Shown here piece after piece: positions 1 through 8,097 of a DNA stretch of 64,000 bases. Position 1 is the first letter of the stretch. Each line of letters begins with the position of its first letter. The notes under the pieces are model-generated. The model did not search any database. It saw only the letters and a program-made list of their open reading frames with translations, and was not told where the DNA came from. The position numbers and the translations under genes are program-made. The stretch is from Bacteroidota bacterium (GTDB lineage: Bacteria; Bacteroidota; Bacteroidia; Chitinophagales; Chitinophagaceae), in contig VGFP01000002.1 in assembly GCA_016868855.1 (NCBI GenBank), positions 159,210 through 223,209 of the forward strand. Reading direction: 5' to 3'.

Positions 1-479
1 AGCAAGATGTCAAGAAGGATACGGAGCTTGTTATTTTTGGTGAGCGCAGCGACCGGATTGCCTATACATTGGCCAACTGTTGCAAGCCCATACCTGGTGA
101 CGACGTTTTTGGATTTGTCTCAAGCGGAAAGGGATTGATCATTCACCGCACCAACTGTCCCAACGCAACACAACTGCTTTCCAGCTATGGCCACCGTGTG
201 GTAAAAACCAAATGGGCCAAGAACAAGGAAATCTCATTCTTGACAGGACTCAATATCATCGGACTGGATGATGTGGGTGTCATCCATAAAATCACCAACC
301 TGATTTCAGGTGAACTCAAGATCAACATCAGTGCCATCACAGTAGAAGCCAAAGAGGGGATATTTGAAGGAAACATACGGTTGTATGTACATGACAAAGA
401 GGAATTGGATGAGCTGATTGCAGAGCTGAAACTCCTGCCGGGGATCCAGGATGTGAGGAGATATGATCTGGAATCCTGA
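1..479 (+). CDS. Rel/SpoT-family (p)ppGpp synthetase/hydrolase, C-terminal part
   Basis: This is the 3' end of a long bifunctional RelA/SpoT homologue; the gene is open in frame 3 from the first bases and its catalytic half lies outside the window. The family makes and degrades the stringent-response alarmone (p)ppGpp in the cytoplasm. The visible part starts in the regulatory zinc-finger/RIS domain (ANCCKPIPGDDVFGF, then HRTNCPNA) and ends with a roughly 75-residue ACT domain (from about GLNIIGLDDVGVIHKI to the C-terminus) of the kind that senses ribosome or ligand state. The stop is TGA at 477-479, and purA follows 69 bp downstream on the same strand. RelA and SpoT cannot be told apart from this fragment; Bacteroidota often carry more than one copy. 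Confidence 0.93.
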   Translation, partial: QDVKKDTELVIFGERSDRIAYTLANCCKPIPGDDVFGFVSSGKGLIIHRTNCPNATQLLSSYGHRVVKTKWAKNKEISFLTGLNIIGLDDVGVIHKITNLISGELKINISAITVEAKEGIFEGNIRLYVHDKEELDELIAELKLLPGIQDVRRYDLES

Positions 480-548
480 TGAGGATATTTATATTTCTGC
501 CTTACAATCCATTGACATAATTTCGCCTCTTAACATTCATTTTTCATT

Positions 549-1811
549 ATGGTAGATGTTTTGATCGGACTCCAATGGGGTGATGAAGGGAAAGGGAAGA
601 TCGTTGATTTTTTTGCTCCTCAATATGATATCATCGCAAGATTTCAAGGCGGACCCAATGCGGGACATACATTGTATGTAAATGGAGAGAAAATTGTATT
701 GCATCAAATTCCTTCCGGAATATTTCATGAGAATACCATCAACCTGATTGGAAATGGTGTGGTACTGGATGCCGTTACCCTCAGAAAAGAATACGACAAG
801 GTTGCTGCATTTGGGGTGGAAGGAAGAAAGAATTTATTCGTTTCAGAAAGAGCCCATTTGATTTTGCCAACACACAGGGCGTTGGACAAAGCATCTGAGT
901 TGTCAAAAGGAAATGAAAAAATAGGTTCAACCTTGAAAGGCATTGGTCCGGCCTACATGGACAAAACAGGGAGAAACGGATTAAGGGTGGGAGATTTGCT
1001 CGATAAGAATTTTACCACACAATATATCAAGCTGCGTCTCAAACACCAGCGTTTGTTGGATTCATTTGGATTCAATGAAGACATCAGTGAGTGGGAAGAA
1101 GAATTTTTTGAGGCCATCGAGTTCATGCGCACATTGAAAATTGTGAACGGTGAATATTTCATCAATGAAAAAATTGCTGCAGGAAAGAAAGTACTGGCTG
1201 AAGGTGCCCAGGGAAGCATGCTGGATGTTGATTTTGGAACATTCCCCTTTGTAACCTCTTCCAACACCATTTCAGCTGGTGTATGTACTGGATTGGGTGT
1301 TGCCCCTCAAAAAATCAAAGACGTCATTGGTGTATCCAAGGCATATTGCACAAGGGTTGGAAGTGGACCATTTCCAACCGAGTTGCACGATGAAACCGGT
1401 GAGCGTTTAAGGAAAATTGGTAATGAATTTGGCGCAACCACAGGGAGGCCACGCAGATGTGGTTGGATCGATCTGGTTGCATTGAATTTTGCCTGCATGG
1501 TGAATGGTGTTACGAAAATTGTCATGACCAAATCCGATGTACTGGATGCTTTTGAAGAATTATCTGTTTGTACCAGCTATGGAATAGACGGAAAGGAAGA
1601 AAAAGCAGTTCCTTATCAACTGAGCAAGGTACAAATCGACCCTGTTTATAAGAAATTCAATGGTTGGATGACCGATATTTCAAAATTGAAAAATCATGCT
1701 GATTTACCAGCAGCCATGAAAACATATATTGCATTTATCAATCAATATCTAGGTGTACCGGTATCACATATATCAAATGGTCCGGAAAGAGACCAATTGA
1801 TTACCGTTTAA
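549..1811 (+). CDS. purA: adenylosuccinate synthetase
   Basis: PurA joins IMP and aspartate using GTP to form adenylosuccinate, the first committed step from IMP to AMP. The 420-residue protein has the usual length. The N-terminus VDVLIGLQWGDEGKGKIVD carries the GDEGKGK phosphate-binding loop at about residues 11-17, followed by the FQGGPNAGHT segment with the catalytic His. Later family landmarks are GSTLKGIGPAY, the GAQGSMLDVDFGTFPFVTSS segment, and TTGRPRRCGW near residue 300. The ATG start fits the family N-terminus. A weak Bacteroidota -7-like box (TAATTTCG at 518-525) lies upstream, so the gene may have its own promoter as well as reading from the Rel gene. Confidence 0.98.
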   Translation: MVDVLIGLQWGDEGKGKIVDFFAPQYDIIARFQGGPNAGHTLYVNGEKIVLHQIPSGIFHENTINLIGNGVVLDAVTLRKEYDKVAAFGVEGRKNLFVSERAHLILPTHRALDKASELSKGNEKIGSTLKGIGPAYMDKTGRNGLRVGDLLDKNFTTQYIKLRLKHQRLLDSFGFNEDISEWEEEFFEAIEFMRTLKIVNGEYFINEKIAAGKKVLAEGAQGSMLDVDFGTFPFVTSSNTISAGVCTGLGVAPQKIKDVIGVSKAYCTRVGSGPFPTELHDETGERLRKIGNEFGATTGRPRRCGWIDLVALNFACMVNGVTKIVMTKSDVLDAFEELSVCTSYGIDGKEEKAVPYQLSKVQIDPVYKKFNGWMTDISKLKNHADLPAAMKTYIAFINQYLGVPVSHISNGPERDQLITV

Positions 1812-1900
1812 TCATTGATAATTTTTAGGAAAAATATTTTTAAAATATTTGGTGATATAAAAAAGTCTCAGAAATTTTACACTGAAATTTCCTGTTGATT

Positions 1901-2302
1901 ATGGCAAAGTCCGAAAAAGAAAAAAAAGTTAGCAAAAAATCCACTGCTGAAACTTCTTCTTCTAAAGCCGCAAAGCCTGCGGCAAAATCAAAAAAACAAG
2001 AAGAGGATGATGATTTTGACGAGGAAGATGAAAAGCCTTTGAAAAAATCTGCCAGGTCGCGCGATGACGACGATGAAGATGATGCGGATGATGTAGATGA
2101 CAATTGGGAACAAGTAGAGGAAGATGAAAATTGGGATCCCGATTTCGATGAATTTGACATTCCTAAATCAAAAACCAAAAAGTCGGGCGGTAAAAAGTCA
2201 GCCGACGATGATGATCTTGGAATAGACGATGAATTCAAAGATTTGGGATTCGATGAATTCAGTGGAAGTGGAGGCGGTTTTGATGATGAGGATGATTTCT
2301 AA
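1901..2302 (+). CDS. highly acidic low-complexity protein, function unknown
   Basis: I do not recognise a characterised family. The protein is 133 residues if read from the ATG at 1901; an in-frame TTG at 1895 is also possible. The first ~35 residues are lysine-rich (MAKSEKEKKVSKKS, then AAKPAAKSKKQ). The rest is dominated by Asp/Glu runs with a few aromatic residues (NWEQVEEDENWDPDFDEFDIP), a second Lys-rich patch, and a Gly/Asp-rich end (FSGSGGGFDDEDDF). No signal peptide or membrane segment is visible, so a cytoplasmic, largely disordered protein is likely. Regular codon phase and the ATG start support it being real. Its TAA stop ends at 2302, directly against the stop of the convergent transglycosylase gene. 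The similar-length open frame on the other strand is Ser/Phe-rich and looks like a shadow. Confidence 0.75.
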   Translation: MAKSEKEKKVSKKSTAETSSSKAAKPAAKSKKQEEDDDFDEEDEKPLKKSARSRDDDDEDDADDVDDNWEQVEEDENWDPDFDEFDIPKSKTKKSGGKKSADDDDLGIDDEFKDLGFDEFSGSGGGFDDEDDF

Positions 2303-3310
2303 TCATCTCTTTGCTTTCTTTTTCTTTTCTGTTTTTGGAGCTGTTTCCGCCCTTGGGGAAGCAGTGGGTACCGGGAATCCATCCAACGCTTTTATTCCCT
2401 CTTCCAGTTGGTATTGAACCGATTTTTTCAGAATGGTATCATGGTTGATTTCAAATGCCGTTTTTTTCTCTTTTGGAATTTTAAGTGTGTAAGGTTCCAT
2501 TGACACTTTTTCATTGAAAAGCGGATTCCATTTTTCAAATCGCTTCCATTCGATTTCAAGTTGTGCGGCAATGATCTCTCCGATATATCGTCCATGAATT
2601 TTCAAACTATCGAGACCATCAAGTTCTTCTTTTGGAATAACTGAAGCTGTTTCATTTGAAGCTTTTCCCGTTGTTTCACTTCCTTTTCCCTCAAAAATAT
2701 AATGCGTGGCTATGAACTTTTTTACGTGGTTCCTCGATTCGGCGGGCAGGTCCTGTTGGATATCCCAAAAATTCTTATTGTCATTTCGCTTGATGATATT
2801 GTCCAATCTTGCGGGTCCCCCGTTATACGCCGCAACCACCAGGAGCCAATCGCCCAATTGTTCGTAGAGAATGGATAAAAATCTGGCAGCTGCATGGGTA
2901 CTTTTGCTCAGGTCGGTTCTGTCATCCCTGCTTTTGGTAACCGTCAATCCCAAATCCCTGGCCGTTCCCGGCATCAGCTGCCAGGGTCCGACTGCACCTA
3001 CTGAGGAGAGAGCAGTTGTTTTTAGATCAGATTCAATAACTGCCAAGTATTTTAGAGAGGCGGGAAGGTGATATCGTTTCAAGATGTTTTCAATGGATAC
3101 AAAATAGGGCGCACCCCATGTTTTCATTTTAGTAAGGCGCTCTTGGTGGATGGCCAGGTAATCTTTAACAAAACCAATCGCTCGTGGATTCAACTCATCC
3201 CATGCAATTTCTTTTTTGATGATGGTATCTGCATCTGTGTATGCAGCCGCGAATAAACTTCCCTGCATGTATAGTATCAACAGGATGGTATAAAATATTT
3301 TATCAAACAT
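2303..3310 (-). CDS. lytic murein transglycosylase (SLT domain), exported
   Basis: Predicted periplasmic lytic transglycosylase that cleaves the MurNAc-GlcNAc bond of peptidoglycan with formation of 1,6-anhydroMurNAc. Reading from the ATG at 3310, the first ~22 residues form a signal peptide (FDKIFYTILLILYMQGSLFA). The goose-lysozyme-like SLT domain spans about residues 75-190, with the catalytic Glu in LAVIESDLK (about residue 93) and the motifs GAVGPWQLMPGTARDLGL and VVAAYNGGPARL. This resembles the MltD/MltC type, but I see no clear LysM repeat in the ~130 residues after the domain. An ATG four codons upstream (3322) is in frame; the start at 3310 overlaps the gatA stop by 8 nt, so the two genes are probably co-transcribed and translationally coupled. 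Confidence 0.9.
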   Translation of the reverse strand: MFDKIFYTILLILYMQGSLFAAAYTDADTIIKKEIAWDELNPRAIGFVKDYLAIHQERLTKMKTWGAPYFVSIENILKRYHLPASLKYLAVIESDLKTTALSSVGAVGPWQLMPGTARDLGLTVTKSRDDRTDLSKSTHAAARFLSILYEQLGDWLLVVAAYNGGPARLDNIIKRNDNKNFWDIQQDLPAESRNHVKKFIATHYIFEGKGSETTGKASNETASVIPKEELDGLDSLKIHGRYIGEIIAAQLEIEWKRFEKWNPLFNEKVSMEPYTLKIPKEKKTAFEINHDTILKKSVQYQLEEGIKALDGFPVPTASPRAETAPKTEKKKKAKR

Positions 3311-4742
3311 GTTCAAATGCATTCATGGTATGTTGAGAGAATTGCAGCAAAGTAGTTTCCTTCAATTTATCGGAAAGTACCTGTAAGCCAAATGGCATGC
3401 CATTGGAATGTTTGAACAAAGGTAAACTGATGGCAGCAATGCCTGCTAAGTTTGCGTAAACGGTGTATAAATCACCTAGAAACATTTCTACCGCATCATT
3501 GCTTTTTTCTCCAAATTTAAATGCAGTGGATGGAGCGGTAGGCATGAGCAGCAGATCATATGATTTGAATATTTCTTTTGTTTGATCAGATATCAGTCTT
3601 CTTACCTGTTGGGCTTTTGCATAATATGCATCATAGTATCCTGTGCTCAACACAAAGGTGCCGAGCATGATGCGTCTTTTGACTTCTTTGCCAAAGGCTG
3701 CTGACCTTGTTTTTTTAAACAGATCCTGCAGGTTGTCGACCATGGCATCTGTTCGATAGCCGAATTTCACTCCATCATAGCGGGAAAGATTGGAGGAAGC
3801 TTCAGCTGTTGTCAGAATATAGTAGGCGGGTACAATAACATCCAGGTAATCGAAACGCACTGGTTCTAGGACATGTCCTTGTTTGCGGAGTGCTTCCATG
3901 CATTGTTCGATGTTTGATTTGATTTCTTTGTCAAGCGATGGATGTTCCAGGCAAGCTGGAAAATAAGCAATCTTGAAAGTCTTGTTTTCTTTCAATGATG
4001 AAACATAATTCGGAACAGGGGATGAGCTGCACGTGCTATCATATTCATCTGGACCTGCAATGGTTTCCAACACTGCTGCTGCGTCTTCAATAGTATGTGC
4101 AAATATTCCAATCTGGTCAAACGAGGAAGCATATGCCAAAAGTCCATAGCGGGATATTCTTCCGTAGCTGGGTTTGAGTCCTACAACTCCACAAAAATCA
4201 GCTGGCTGTCTCACAGATCCACCTGTGTCTGAACCAAGACTTGCCATGCACATATTGGCTTGCACTGCTACTGCAGAGCCCCCGGATGATCCACCGGGCA
4301 CGCGTGATTCATCTATGGCGTTCAGCACCCTTCCATGAGATGAGTGTTCATTGGAGGAGCCCATTGCAAATTCATCACAATTCAGATTGCCAATGATGAT
4401 TGCATCTTCATCCAACAACCTCTGAACGGCCGTAGCATTGTAAATAGCAGTATACTGTTCAAGTATTTTGGAGGCCGCGCCTACATGGTGATCCTTGTAG
4501 CACAATACATCTTTGATACCAATGACAACGCCGTAGAGCTTTCCCCAAGTTTCTGGAGAACTTGATTTTACATCAAGTGACTTTGCTCTTTCCAGTGCTT
4601 CATCAGCATATACCTCTATGAAGGCATTGAGATGTTTGTTTTTTTCAATTTCCTGGAGATAGGAAGATACAATGTCGGCGCATGTGAGTTGACCGCATGA
4701 CAATTTCTTTCGGAGATCCGATATAGATATGTGCGTATACAA
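3303..4742 (-). CDS. gatA: Asp-tRNA(Asn)/Glu-tRNA(Gln) amidotransferase subunit A
   Basis: GatA is the amidase subunit of the GatCAB complex. It releases ammonia from glutamine to convert misacylated Glu-tRNA(Gln) or Asp-tRNA(Asn) into the amide forms. The 479 residues match the family length. The Ser-cisSer-Lys triad can be placed by spacing: Lys77 in GVVIGIKDV, Ser152 in VPGGSSGGSA and Ser176 in SDTGGSVRQP. The glycine/serine-rich amidase signature continues with GVVGLKPSYGRISRYGL. gatB and gatC are not in the window. The gene lies between tatA (17 bp upstream) and the lytic transglycosylase, whose start overlaps its TGA stop. A stand-alone amidase is less likely because the signature is GatA-like throughout. 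Confidence 0.96.
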   Translation of the reverse strand: MYTHISISDLRKKLSCGQLTCADIVSSYLQEIEKNKHLNAFIEVYADEALERAKSLDVKSSSPETWGKLYGVVIGIKDVLCYKDHHVGAASKILEQYTAIYNATAVQRLLDEDAIIIGNLNCDEFAMGSSNEHSSHGRVLNAIDESRVPGGSSGGSAVAVQANMCMASLGSDTGGSVRQPADFCGVVGLKPSYGRISRYGLLAYASSFDQIGIFAHTIEDAAAVLETIAGPDEYDSTCSSSPVPNYVSSLKENKTFKIAYFPACLEHPSLDKEIKSNIEQCMEALRKQGHVLEPVRFDYLDVIVPAYYILTTAEASSNLSRYDGVKFGYRTDAMVDNLQDLFKKTRSAAFGKEVKRRIMLGTFVLSTGYYDAYYAKAQQVRRLISDQTKEIFKSYDLLLMPTAPSTAFKFGEKSNDAVEMFLGDLYTVYANLAGIAAISLPLFKHSNGMPFGLQVLSDKLKETTLLQFSQHTMNAFEHV

Positions 4743-4759
4743 ACTTGTTGCAGGAAAAA

Positions 4760-4975
4760 TTAATTCGCTTGCTGGTTTTCCTTTTCTTTCATGCCCTCTT
4801 CGATTTCCTTCTTCACGTTTGATTTGGCATCGTTGAACTCTCTGATCCCTTTACCGAGTCCGCGCATGAATTCTGGTATTTTACGGCCGCCGAAAAGAAT
4901 CAGCACAGCCAATATGATAAAAATCCATTCAGAACCTCCAGGCATTGCGAGCAAAAAATCGCTATGGAACATCAT
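4760..4975 (-). CDS. tatA: Sec-independent (Tat) translocase subunit TatA/TatE-type
   Basis: Small twin-arginine translocation subunit that forms the pore-like oligomer for export of folded proteins across the inner membrane. It has 71 residues, with a short N-terminal stretch, one membrane helix at about residues 15-33 (EWIFIILAVLILFGG), the family hinge GGRKIPEF followed by an amphipathic helix (MRGLGKGIREF), and a charged disordered tail. The single conserved hinge Gly and the short tail fit TatA better than TatB. The start may be either of two adjacent ATGs. tatC is not in the window. A likely client, the twin-arginine metallophosphatase at 25694-26614, lies about 21 kb away. Confidence 0.93.
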   Translation of the reverse strand: MMFHSDFLLAMPGGSEWIFIILAVLILFGGRKIPEFMRGLGKGIREFNDAKSNVKKEIEEGMKEKENQQAN

Positions 4976-5040
4976 AATCTTTTGTTTTTGATCAATAACA
5001 AATGTAATGTTTTTTTATGCTAATCGCCTGTGGTCGGTGC

Positions 5041-5068
5041 ATAAAAAATCCCGCCTGCGGGCGGGATT
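5041..5068 (-). terminator. intrinsic terminator downstream of rplS
   Basis: A perfect 9-bp inverted repeat (AATCCCGCC at 5047-5055 and GGCGGGATT at 5060-5068) has a 4-nt loop. On the minus strand it is followed immediately by a run of six T (complement of the A run at 5043-5048). It sits 21 bp after the rplS stop codon and is the strongest factor-independent terminator in the first half of the window. Confidence 0.93.
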
Positions 5069-5089
5069 AACAGAATATTTTGGAGTAAC

Positions 5090-5443
5090 TTATTTAACTC
5101 TTTTTTCCTTGATCCTTGAGCTCTTACCGCTTCTGCTTCTGAGGAAGTACAACTTCGCTCTGCGAACCTTACCGGTTTTGTTGAGAACGATGGACTCGAT
5201 ATTGGGGGATGATACTGGGAAAGTTCTTTCTACACCTACGCCGTCGGAGATTTTCCTTACGGTAAAGGTTGAAGTGCTTCCTTGGCCCTGGCGTTTGATT
5301 ACATCGCCTTTGAAGCTTTGGATCCTTTCTTTATTACCCTCAATGATCTTGTAGTTTACAGTGATATTGTCACCTGCCTTGAAGGAAGGATGGTTTGCTT
5401 TGGGTGTCAACTGCTCATGTACAAACGCGATAGCTTGATTCAT
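5090..5443 (-). CDS. rplS: 50S ribosomal protein L19
   Basis: Large-subunit ribosomal protein at the 30S-50S interface. Read from the ATG at 5443 it has 117 residues, normal for bL19; a TTG two codons upstream is open but not needed. Family landmarks include [42 protein letters not shown] and the basic end [15 protein letters not shown]. The gene is a single-gene unit: a consensus promoter at 5463-5493 upstream and an intrinsic terminator at 5041-5068 downstream. It is not accompanied here by rpsP, rimM or trmD, the usual partners in many other bacteria. Confidence 0.98.
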   Translation of the reverse strand: MNQAIAFVHEQLTPKANHPSFKAGDNITVNYKIIEGNKERIQSFKGDVIKRQGQGSTSTFTVRKISDGVGVERTFPVSSPNIESIVLNKTGKVRRAKLYFLRSRSGKSSRIKEKRVK

Positions 5444-5462
5444 AACCAAAAATTTTGGACGG

Positions 5463-5493
5463 CAAAGTTAAGGAAATAGGGTTTCACGGCAAA
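5463..5493 (-). promoter_or_regulatory. consensus Bacteroidota promoter for rplS
   Basis: On the minus strand the element TTTG (complement of 5490-5493) is followed after exactly 19 nt by TAACTTTG (complement of 5463-5470), a perfect match to the Bacteroidota -33/-7 consensus TTTG-N19-TAnnTTTG. The predicted transcript start is about 16 nt upstream of the rplS ATG. Confidence 0.82.
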
Positions 5494-5499
5494 ATCAGA

Positions 5500-7065
5500 T
5501 TATCTGGCAACGTTGACCGCTCTTTTCTCGCGGATGACCGTTACCCTGATTTGGCCTGGATAGGTCATTTCAGTCTGTATCTTTTGTGCCATCTCAAAGC
5601 TTATTTTTTCACTTTCTCCATCTGTAACCTTGTCGGCTTCCACTATCACACGTAATTCCCTTCCCGCCTGAATGGCATAGGCTTTCTCCACACCATTGTA
5701 GGTCATGGCCAGGTTTTCCAGGTCTTTGATGCGCTGGATGTACTGCTGCATGATCTCACGGCGGGCACCCGGACGGGCACCGCTGATGGCGTCGCAGGCT
5801 TGGATGATGGGGGAAATGACATATTGCATTTCAGTTTCATCGTGGTGGGCTGCTATGGCATTCACCACAGCTGGATTCTCTCCATATTTTTCTGCCAGTT
5901 TTCCACCGAGCAACGCATGGCTGAGTTCGGTTTCTTCGTCAGGTACTTTACCAATATCGTGCAGAAGACCGGCTCTTTTGGCAAGTTTTGGATTCATTCC
6001 AAGCTCAGCTGCCATGATTCCGCAGAGATTGGCTACTTCGCGGCTGTGCATGAGCAGGTTTTGTCCGTAAGATGACCGGAATCTCATTTTTCCTACGATG
6101 CGTACGAGTTCTTTGTGAAGACCATGTATGCCCAATTCAATGATGGTTCTTTCTCCAATTTCCACTACCTGCTCTTCAAGTTGCTTTCTTGTTTTTTCAA
6201 CCACCTCTTCAATGCGTGCAGGGTGAATTCGTCCATCACTTACCAATCGCTGCAATGAGAGACGTGCGATCTCTCTTCTGAGTGGATCGAAGGATGACAA
6301 GATGATGGCTTCAGGAGTATCATCAACAACCAAATCCACACCAGTAGCGGCTTCAATGGCACGGATGTTTCTTCCTTCTCTTCCGATGATTTGTCCCTTG
6401 ATCTCGTCGCTTTCCAGTTGGAAAACGGTAACGGTATTTTCTATGGTTTGTTCAGCAGCAGTTCTCTGTATGCTCTGGATGACAATTTTTCTGGCTTCTT
6501 TGTTTGCCTTCTGTCTTGCATCCTCGATGATTTCCTGTTGAAGTGAAAGGGCTCTTGTTTGGGCCTCCTGTTTGAGGCTTTCTATCAGTTGTGCTTTGGC
6601 ATCCTCTGCACTCAAGCCTGCAATTTTTTCCAGTTTGCGGATATGCTCTTCTTGGTGTTTTTCGAGTTCTGTTCTTTTTTGGTTGATGACATCGATCTGT
6701 CGGTTCAAGTGATCTTTGATGGATTCATTCTCCTTGATCTGCTTGTCAAGCTGTTCCGTTTTTTGGTTGATGGACTGTTCTTTTTGCTTGGCCCTGTTTT
6801 CAGCGTCGTTGATCTTGCGGTTTTTCTCCAAAATTTCTTTGTCATGCTCGGCTTTGAGTTGGACAAATTTTTCCTTGGCTTCTAGTAACCTTTCCTTCTT
6901 TAAATTTTCTGATTTCAGGTTGGCGTCTTCCAGTATCTGCGCCGCTTTAATCTCTGCCTCTTCGATCTTTGCTTTTGAATTTTTACCAAAAATTCTACCC
7001 AAAAGGAGCCCTGCAATAATGGACACGATTCCCGTAATAATGGGTATAATGAGTTGCGATTCCAT
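5500..7065 (-). CDS. rny: ribonuclease Y
   Basis: Membrane-anchored endoribonuclease that starts mRNA decay. The 521 residues match the family. Domain order: N-terminal membrane helix (about residues 4-24, [17 protein letters not shown]), a long charged coiled coil (about 27-195), a KH RNA-binding domain ([19 protein letters not shown], about 225-290) and a metal-dependent HD domain with the HD pair in [10 protein letters not shown] (about residue 372) and AIAAHHDE. The gene lies downstream of zapA (109-bp gap) and upstream of rplS. A TAACTTCG box in the zapA-rny gap could drive it, but the -33 element is poor. Confidence 0.98.
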   Translation of the reverse strand: MESQLIIPIITGIVSIIAGLLLGRIFGKNSKAKIEEAEIKAAQILEDANLKSENLKKERLLEAKEKFVQLKAEHDKEILEKNRKINDAENRAKQKEQSINQKTEQLDKQIKENESIKDHLNRQIDVINQKRTELEKHQEEHIRKLEKIAGLSAEDAKAQLIESLKQEAQTRALSLQQEIIEDARQKANKEARKIVIQSIQRTAAEQTIENTVTVFQLESDEIKGQIIGREGRNIRAIEAATGVDLVVDDTPEAIILSSFDPLRREIARLSLQRLVSDGRIHPARIEEVVEKTRKQLEEQVVEIGERTIIELGIHGLHKELVRIVGKMRFRSSYGQNLLMHSREVANLCGIMAAELGMNPKLAKRAGLLHDIGKVPDEETELSHALLGGKLAEKYGENPAVVNAIAAHHDETEMQYVISPIIQACDAISGARPGARREIMQQYIQRIKDLENLAMTYNGVEKAYAIQAGRELRVIVEADKVTDGESEKISFEMAQKIQTEMTYPGQIRVTVIREKRAVNVAR

Positions 7066-7174
7066 GAATAATTGTTTTTTGCTGTTTCATAATCAATCCC
7101 TTCGAAAAATATTTCATTTGGGCAATAGTTACGAAGTTAACGAAAAAAGCCCTAAAATCCTCGTTAAAATGGCC

Positions 7175-7465
7175 CTATTTGAGCTGGAGGGCTTTGTCGA
7201 GCAGCTGCTCAAGTGATTGAAAATCAATATTTACAGCTTCAGTTTTGGAGCCCGGGGTTCTTACAAGCTGCTCTGAAACAAAAGCGAGCAAGACCATGGC
7301 AAGATAGTCCTGCATGTCTTTCCCTGCATATTGTGATTTGTAATCTGCTATCTGATCGTTTAGTTTTTTAGCCATCTTGCGGACCGCCTCCTCTTCCGAT
7401 GCTTCAATTTTGATGCGGTAGGCCCGGTCACCTATCACAATATTTATGGGGATCAAATTTTGCAT
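7175..7465 (-). CDS. zapA: cell division protein ZapA
   Basis: ZapA binds FtsZ and bundles its filaments at the division site. The 96-residue protein shows the family pattern: an N-terminal strand-rich part (INIVIGDRAYRIKIEASEEEAVRKMAKKLNDQI) and a C-terminal coiled-coil helix (DYLAMVLLAFVSEQL). Here it lies upstream of rny and downstream of the pheT/coiled-coil pair, but a small gene on the opposite strand (7553-7807) interrupts the row. Confidence 0.93.
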   Translation of the reverse strand: MQNLIPINIVIGDRAYRIKIEASEEEAVRKMAKKLNDQIADYKSQYAGKDMQDYLAMVLLAFVSEQLVRTPGSKTEAVNIDFQSLEQLLDKALQLK

Positions 7466-7552
7466 TTTATAAATTATTACTTAGGTTTATGCACATTTTG
7501 TTCACTATCCTTCCAAAACCGACCATTTTATAACCGAACGATTGCTTTAAAT

Positions 7553-7807
7553 ATGTTTGCCAAAACAAAGACGCCAACTTTCATTGACAACCTCACCGTT
7601 GAAGTGGACGATATTGTTCCTTCACCGTTGCATGTTGTGTTGCTGAGTGAAGATGGTAAAATCTGTTGTAAAACGCAAAAGATAATTTCCACAGCAAGAA
7701 GCTCATTTTGTATCGAGGGACTCAGTGAACTTCCTTACGGAGTGTATACATTGCAATGTATACAAGGTGATGAAGTAGTGGAATGCAAGGCAGTGAAGCG
7801 TGTTTAA
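7553..7807 (+). CDS. small protein resembling a stand-alone T9SS C-terminal beta domain, function unknown
   Basis: 84 residues from the ATG at 7553; the open frame extends upstream but that part (Cys/Phe-rich, 7460-7552) looks non-coding. No named family is recognised. The pattern of short beta strands and turns (SPLHVVLLSEDGKICCKTQKI, then IEGLSELPYGVYTLQCIQGDEVVECKAVKRV) closely resembles the type A sorting domain of type IX secreted proteins, which reads roughly VxIxDxxGKxV ... LPxGxYxLxVxxGxxxxxKKVV-K. There is no signal peptide and no attached cargo domain, so a role as a secretion signal is unlikely; a cytoplasmic relative of that fold is more plausible. The TAA stop is shared, in a TTAA overlap, with the convergent coiled-coil gene. 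Confidence 0.7.
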   Translation: MFAKTKTPTFIDNLTVEVDDIVPSPLHVVLLSEDGKICCKTQKIISTARSSFCIEGLSELPYGVYTLQCIQGDEVVECKAVKRV

Positions 7808-8097
7808 TGTTGATCTCCCAGTTGGGCGATGCACTTGTCTATTTCCTTGACGTATTCGTTGATTTTTTTCTCCAATGCATTTCTGGACTCCCTTGATTCT
7901 TCTGACTCACCTGCTTTGAGCATATTCAATTGAATGGTTATCTGGTCATTCTTTTCTTTTATTTCATTCAATTCACCAGATGCCTCTTGCAGGTTTTTTT
8001 TCAATCGCTCATTTTCCTTCAACAATGCGTTGTATCGCTCAATCAGCGTTGATAGTTTTTGTTCAATGATGTTGATATGTTCCTGGGCTGTAGCCAT
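7804..8097 (-). CDS. coiled-coil protein, possible ZapB-like division factor
   Basis: 97 residues, almost entirely predicted coiled coil: heptad-like spacing of Leu/Ile runs through IIEQKLSTLIERYNALLKENERL and again through LEKKINEYVKEIDKCIAQL, with few helix breakers except the central KAGESEESRES. No signal peptide or membrane segment is present. Its ATG overlaps the pheT TAA stop by 1 nt (TAATG), so it is translated from the pheT transcript. The position between pheT and zapA suggests a link to cell division similar to ZapB, which is also a small pure coiled coil, but this is inference from context and shape only. Confidence 0.8.
   Translation of the reverse strand: MATAQEHINIIEQKLSTLIERYNALLKENERLKKNLQEASGELNEIKEKNDQITIQLNMLKAGESEESRESRNALEKKINEYVKEIDKCIAQLGDQH

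Noticed and set aside
1831..1850. A/T palindrome after purA as terminator
   Set aside because: Only weak A-T pairing with no G-C stem; A/T-rich gaps often give such repeats.
1840..2238. 132-codon open frame antisense to the acidic protein
   Set aside because: Its Ser/Phe-rich composition is what reversing Asp/Glu codons produces; no start context or homology is visible.
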